NCBI GenBank assembly: GCA_002366795.1
Contig: DFBX01000008.1
Span: 1-26,216 of the forward strand
Reading direction: 5' to 3'
DNA from: Rhodobacteraceae bacterium UBA3069
GTDB taxonomy: Bacteria > Pseudomonadota > Alphaproteobacteria > Rhodobacterales > Rhodobacteraceae
DNA: 26,216 nt
The translations under genes and the position numbers were made by a program. Under the pieces are notes generated by a model that was not told the origin of the DNA, did not search any database, and saw only the letters and a program-made list of their open reading frames with translations. The stretch's first letter is position 1, and every line of letters begins with the position of its first letter. This document shows, in pieces, positions 23,750 through 26,216 of this stretch.

Positions 23750-25003
23750 TCACCGCAGGGCCCGCCCTTTGAGAATCGCTTGGGGCCCGAAACGGGCGCG
23801 AATCTCGTCTGTGGCGCGTTCGGCGCGCGAACGGGCGGCGGCGCCCTCGTCCAGCAGATCGGGCGCAAGATCGGCCTGATCGGCCGAACACAGGTCGGAA
23901 ATACCCATTCCGATCAGCCGGTAAGGGCCACTGCCCTGAACCGCATCAAACAACGCGCGCCCCTCGCGGTAGATGCGGTCGTGCATTTGGGTCGCATCGC
24001 GCAGGGCGTGGCGCCTGGTGATTGTGCGGAATTGCGCTGTCTTCAGTTTTAGCGTGACCACCCGCCCCGCCAGCCCCTTGGCCTTGGCGCGGTCGGCCAC
24101 CTTTTCCGCCATGCGCCACAGGTGCCCGTCCAGCAGGTCCGCATCGGCGGTGTCCTCGGAAAAGGTCATCTCGTTGGAAATGGATTTCATGGGCTGATGG
24201 GCGGACACGCGGCGCTTGTCCTCGCCCCGTGCCAGATGCCACAGCCGGTCGCCCATCGTGCCGAACCGCGCGTGCAGATCCTTGATGTCCCACCGCAGCA
24301 GGTCGGTGAAGGTGCGGATGCCTGCCTTTTCCAACTGCGCCTGCGTCGCCTGCCCCACGCCCCAGATCATGCGCACGGGTTTGTCCGCCAGAAAATCGGC
24401 GGTTTGCGCTTTGCCGATGACGGCGAAGCCGTGCGGCTTGTCCAGATCGGACGCGATCTTGGCCAAGAACTTGTTGTGGCTGAGGCCGATGGAGCCGGTC
24501 AGGCCCAGTTCGTCCCGCATCCGTTTGATCAGGCGGGCCAGCATCACAGCGGGCGGATGGCCATGCAGGCGGGCGGTGCCGGTCAGGTCCAGAAACGCCT
24601 CGTCCAGCGACAGGGGCTCGATCGAGGGGGTGAGTTCATCCATCATGGCGCGTATCTCGCGCGAGGCGGCGGCATATGCCTCCATCCTCGGTTTGATGAC
24701 CACCGCGTCGGGGCACAGTTTCAGCGCCTGAAACATCGGCATGGCTGAACGCACGCCCCGCACCCGCGCCACATAGCAGGCTGTAGAAACAACGCCGCGC
24801 TTCCCGCCCCCGATGATCACCGGCTTGCCCGCAAGCGAAGGATCGTCGCGTTTTTCGACACTGGCATAGAAGGCGTCGCAATCCATATGGGCGATAGTCA
24901 GTTCGGACAGTTCGGGATGCGACAGCACGCGCGGGCTGCGACAGGCCGGGCATCGGGTGGATGCCTCGAATTCGGTCAGGCAGTCGCGGCAAAGGGCGGG
25001 CAT
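23750..25003 (-). CDS. dinB: DNA polymerase IV (Y-family translesion polymerase)
   Basis: The 417-residue protein has Y-family motifs: HMDCDAFYASVEKRDDPSL with catalytic D41 and D43, STACYVARVRGVRSAMP, and SLDEAFLDLTG with the third acidic pair. A helix-hairpin-helix region (WGVGQATQAQLEKAGI) and a little-finger domain follow. In front sits a 35-residue extension with C5, C8, C18 and C21 (CxxC...CxxC), a likely zinc ribbon seen in many alphaproteobacterial DinB proteins. It copies damaged DNA. The C-terminus lacks an obvious QLxLF-type beta-clamp motif. I found no GTTC-N7-GTTC LexA box upstream, so SOS control is not evident. It is divergent from the Nudix gene across 67 bases. Confidence 0.93.
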   Translation of the reverse strand: MPALCRDCLTEFEASTRCPACRSPRVLSHPELSELTIAHMDCDAFYASVEKRDDPSLAGKPVIIGGGKRGVVSTACYVARVRGVRSAMPMFQALKLCPDAVVIKPRMEAYAAASREIRAMMDELTPSIEPLSLDEAFLDLTGTARLHGHPPAVMLARLIKRMRDELGLTGSIGLSHNKFLAKIASDLDKPHGFAVIGKAQTADFLADKPVRMIWGVGQATQAQLEKAGIRTFTDLLRWDIKDLHARFGTMGDRLWHLARGEDKRRVSAHQPMKSISNEMTFSEDTADADLLDGHLWRMAEKVADRAKAKGLAGRVVTLKLKTAQFRTITRRHALRDATQMHDRIYREGRALFDAVQGSGPYRLIGMGISDLCSADQADLAPDLLDEGAAARSRAERATDEIRARFGPQAILKGRALR

Positions 25004-25070
25004 GGCGGTATTTCCGGGACAGGGGCAATGGGCGCTTGCCTATGGGGCGGCGCGGTCAACATATAGGGAT

Positions 25071-25520
25071 ATGAGCCAATCGAAAACTGACATTTCAGGC
25101 GGGGCAATGGCACGGGGGCGCATGTTCTACGGGGCCAAGGCGGTCGTGCTGATGGGCGCGCATATGCCGGTGCTGCTGCGCGACGACAAACCGGACATTC
25201 CGTGGCCCGGCTATCTGGATTTGCCGGGTGGCGGGCGCGAAGGCGGGGAAAGCCCGCTGGAATGCGCGCTGCGCGAAACCATCGAGGAATTGCGCCTGCA
25301 CGTCATGCCGGAGGAGGTGCATTGCGGCCGCAGCTATCGCGACCCGGCGGGGCGCGAGGTCTGGTTTTTCGTGGCGCGCCTAGACCCCATCCGCGCAGCC
25401 GGGATCGTGATGGGCGACGAGGGGCGGGGCTGGCAGATGATCCGGCTGTCGGAATACCTGGCGCATCCCAAGGGCATCCCGCCGTTCCAGGCGCGGCTGC
25501 GCGATTACTTGGCCGCCTGA
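25071..25520 (+). CDS. Nudix hydrolase
   Basis: The 149-residue protein contains the Nudix box LPGGGREGGESPLECALRET followed by IEEL, giving the G-x5-E-x7-RE-x2-EE metal-binding pattern; the usual Gly after EE is replaced by Arg. Nudix enzymes hydrolyse nucleoside diphosphates linked to another group. The closest types by look are NUDIX proteins with an MFYGAKAVVLM first strand, and the substrate is not predictable. The ATG at 25071 gives normal length; the frame stays open back to 24957 over dinB. An in-frame ATG at 25107 (MARGRM) with GGCGGGG upstream is another start. Its last 16 bases overlap the convergent membrane-protein remnant. Confidence 0.87.
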   Translation: MSQSKTDISGGAMARGRMFYGAKAVVLMGAHMPVLLRDDKPDIPWPGYLDLPGGGREGGESPLECALRETIEELRLHVMPEEVHCGRSYRDPAGREVWFFVARLDPIRAAGIVMGDEGRGWQMIRLSEYLAHPKGIPPFQARLRDYLAA

Positions 25521-25786
25521 TCCTTGACCGTCATCTTGCGCATGGCCGTGACCATGGGCGTCAGCGTTTCACTCTTCACGAACCAAGAGGCAGAGAAGGC
25601 GGAGAGGCCCAATGCCTCGACCCAGAATACCAGTTTGAAACGGGTGGACAGGGTGCCCAGCCAGTCGATCATCGCGCCGCCTTTGATCAGAACGATCAGC
25701 GCTATGGCGCAGGCGAAAATGGCCCAGCCGCATAGGCGGTAGATGTTCCATCCCGGATGATCACATTTCCCCTCGGCGCTCGGCCC
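25505..25786 (-). pseudogene. Membrane protein C-terminal remnant, 5' end cut by an insertion sequence
   Basis: An open minus-strand frame of about 93 codons ends at TAA 25507-25505. It encodes CDHPGWNIYRLCGWAIFACA, a hydrophobic helix continuing to about residue 33, and a second helix around LVFWVEALGLSAFSASWFV, then a soluble tail ending KDQAAK. No start codon with a ribosome site fits: the frame runs straight into the left end of the IS481 element at about 25788 and meets a stop just inside it. The remaining part looks like the last two membrane helices of a small membrane protein of unknown function. Coding quality is still high, so truncation appears recent. Confidence 0.65.
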
Positions 25787-25787
25787 T

Positions 25788-26216
25788 GTTCATGGCAAGA
25801 TCGGTTCTGAGGGAACTTCGGGACGGGGGACGCCCATGCTGATCCATCTTCATAAGCAAGCGACGACGACCCCGAAGGTCCGAGCGGCCATTCAGAGCAG
25901 CGATGACGCAGGGACGGTTCTTGCGGAACGCTTCGGGGTTACCCCGCAGACCGTCTACAAGTGGCACAAGCGCGACAGCGTCGAGGATCGCAGCCACACG
26001 CCCCATCGGTTGCAGACAACGTTGACGCCGGCCCGGGAGGCCGTCGCCGTGGCGCTGCGCAAGACGCTGCTGGTCTCGCTCGACGATCTTCCGGCTGTCG
26101 TCCGTGAGTTCCTGAACCCGAATGTCTCGCGATCGGGGCTGGATCGCTGCCTGCGTCGTCACGGTGTGGGGAACCTGCGCGACCTGCAGGCCAGGCACGC
26201 CAGGCCGAAACACAGC
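25788..26216 (+). mobile_element. Partial IS481-family insertion sequence at the right edge
   Basis: The element probably starts at TGTTCATGGCAAGATC (from 25788), which has the TGT start usual for IS481 ends and lies 48 bases before the transposase ATG. The right end is outside the window, so the inverted repeat and target duplication cannot be checked. Confidence 0.65.
25836..26216 (+). CDS. IS481-family transposase, N-terminal part (runs off window)
   Basis: From the ATG at 25836 the frame is open for 127 codons to the window edge. It begins MLIHLHKQATTTPKVRAAIQ, followed by a helix-turn-helix (LAERFGVTPQTVYKWHKRDS), the HTPHRLQTTLTPAREAVAVA linker and VSRSGLDRCLRRHGVGNL. These are the N-terminal DNA-binding parts of IS481-family transposases; the DDE rve domain lies beyond the window. 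No disruption is visible in the part seen. GGGACGGGGGA upstream may serve as ribosome site. Confidence 0.9.
   Translation, partial: MLIHLHKQATTTPKVRAAIQSSDDAGTVLAERFGVTPQTVYKWHKRDSVEDRSHTPHRLQTTLTPAREAVAVALRKTLLVSLDDLPAVVREFLNPNVSRSGLDRCLRRHGVGNLRDLQARHARPKHS

Overview
The window looks like part of a chromosome (or a large draft contig) from a Rhodobacteraceae/Rhodobacterales alphaproteobacterium. It is GC-rich throughout. It carries a 41-residue low-cysteine ribosomal protein L36, a DinB with an N-terminal CxxC...CxxC extension, a class I-type PHA synthase, a saccharopine dehydrogenase pair, and IS630 and IS481 transposases of types I associate with this group. The genus cannot be named from the sequence alone. 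Both window ends lie inside transposase genes, as expected if assembly stopped at repeated insertion sequences.

Layout. 1-148: 5' part of an IS630-family transposase (minus). 431-1042: two small exported proteins (plus), separated by a strong hairpin and closed by a terminator shared with the convergent block. 1114-6781 (minus): an Hsp70 of HscC type, broken by an internal deletion with frameshift; its J-like membrane partner with a damaged N-terminus; a histidine phosphatase; and two saccharopine dehydrogenases for lysine breakdown through saccharopine. 6869-8068: an M20 amidase/carbamoylase (plus), facing a small WGR protein (8060-8308, minus). 8383-11015 (minus): a soluble PAS hybrid histidine kinase and an OmpR-type regulator, overlapping by 4 bases.

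11226-19970 (plus) is the main locus: a long acyl-CoA synthetase, a LivG-type ATPase, a LivH-type permease, a 75-residue two-helix membrane protein, a LivM-type permease, a periplasmic binding protein, a LivF-type ATPase and a PaaK-like adenylate-forming enzyme. It reads as an uptake-and-activation system: an organic acid is captured, imported by the ABC transporter and converted to a CoA thioester inside the cell. The divergent two-component system is the obvious candidate regulator. The ligand is not evident. Hairpins sit in the leader and on both sides of the binding-protein gene, fitting unequal expression within the operon.

19971-26216: PHA synthase, rpmJ with its terminator and tRNA-Val(GAC) (all minus); an N-formylglutamate amidohydrolase-family protein (plus); a stand-alone CZB zinc-binding protein and DNA polymerase IV (both minus); a Nudix hydrolase (plus); the remnant of a membrane protein gene cut by an insertion sequence; and the start of the IS481-family element that cut it.

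No CRISPR array, phage module or recognised defence system was seen. The most interesting items are the transporter/ligase/sensor locus with its small membrane protein, the PaaK-like enzyme without the usual ATP-binding loop, and the parallel decay of the HscC/J-protein pair.
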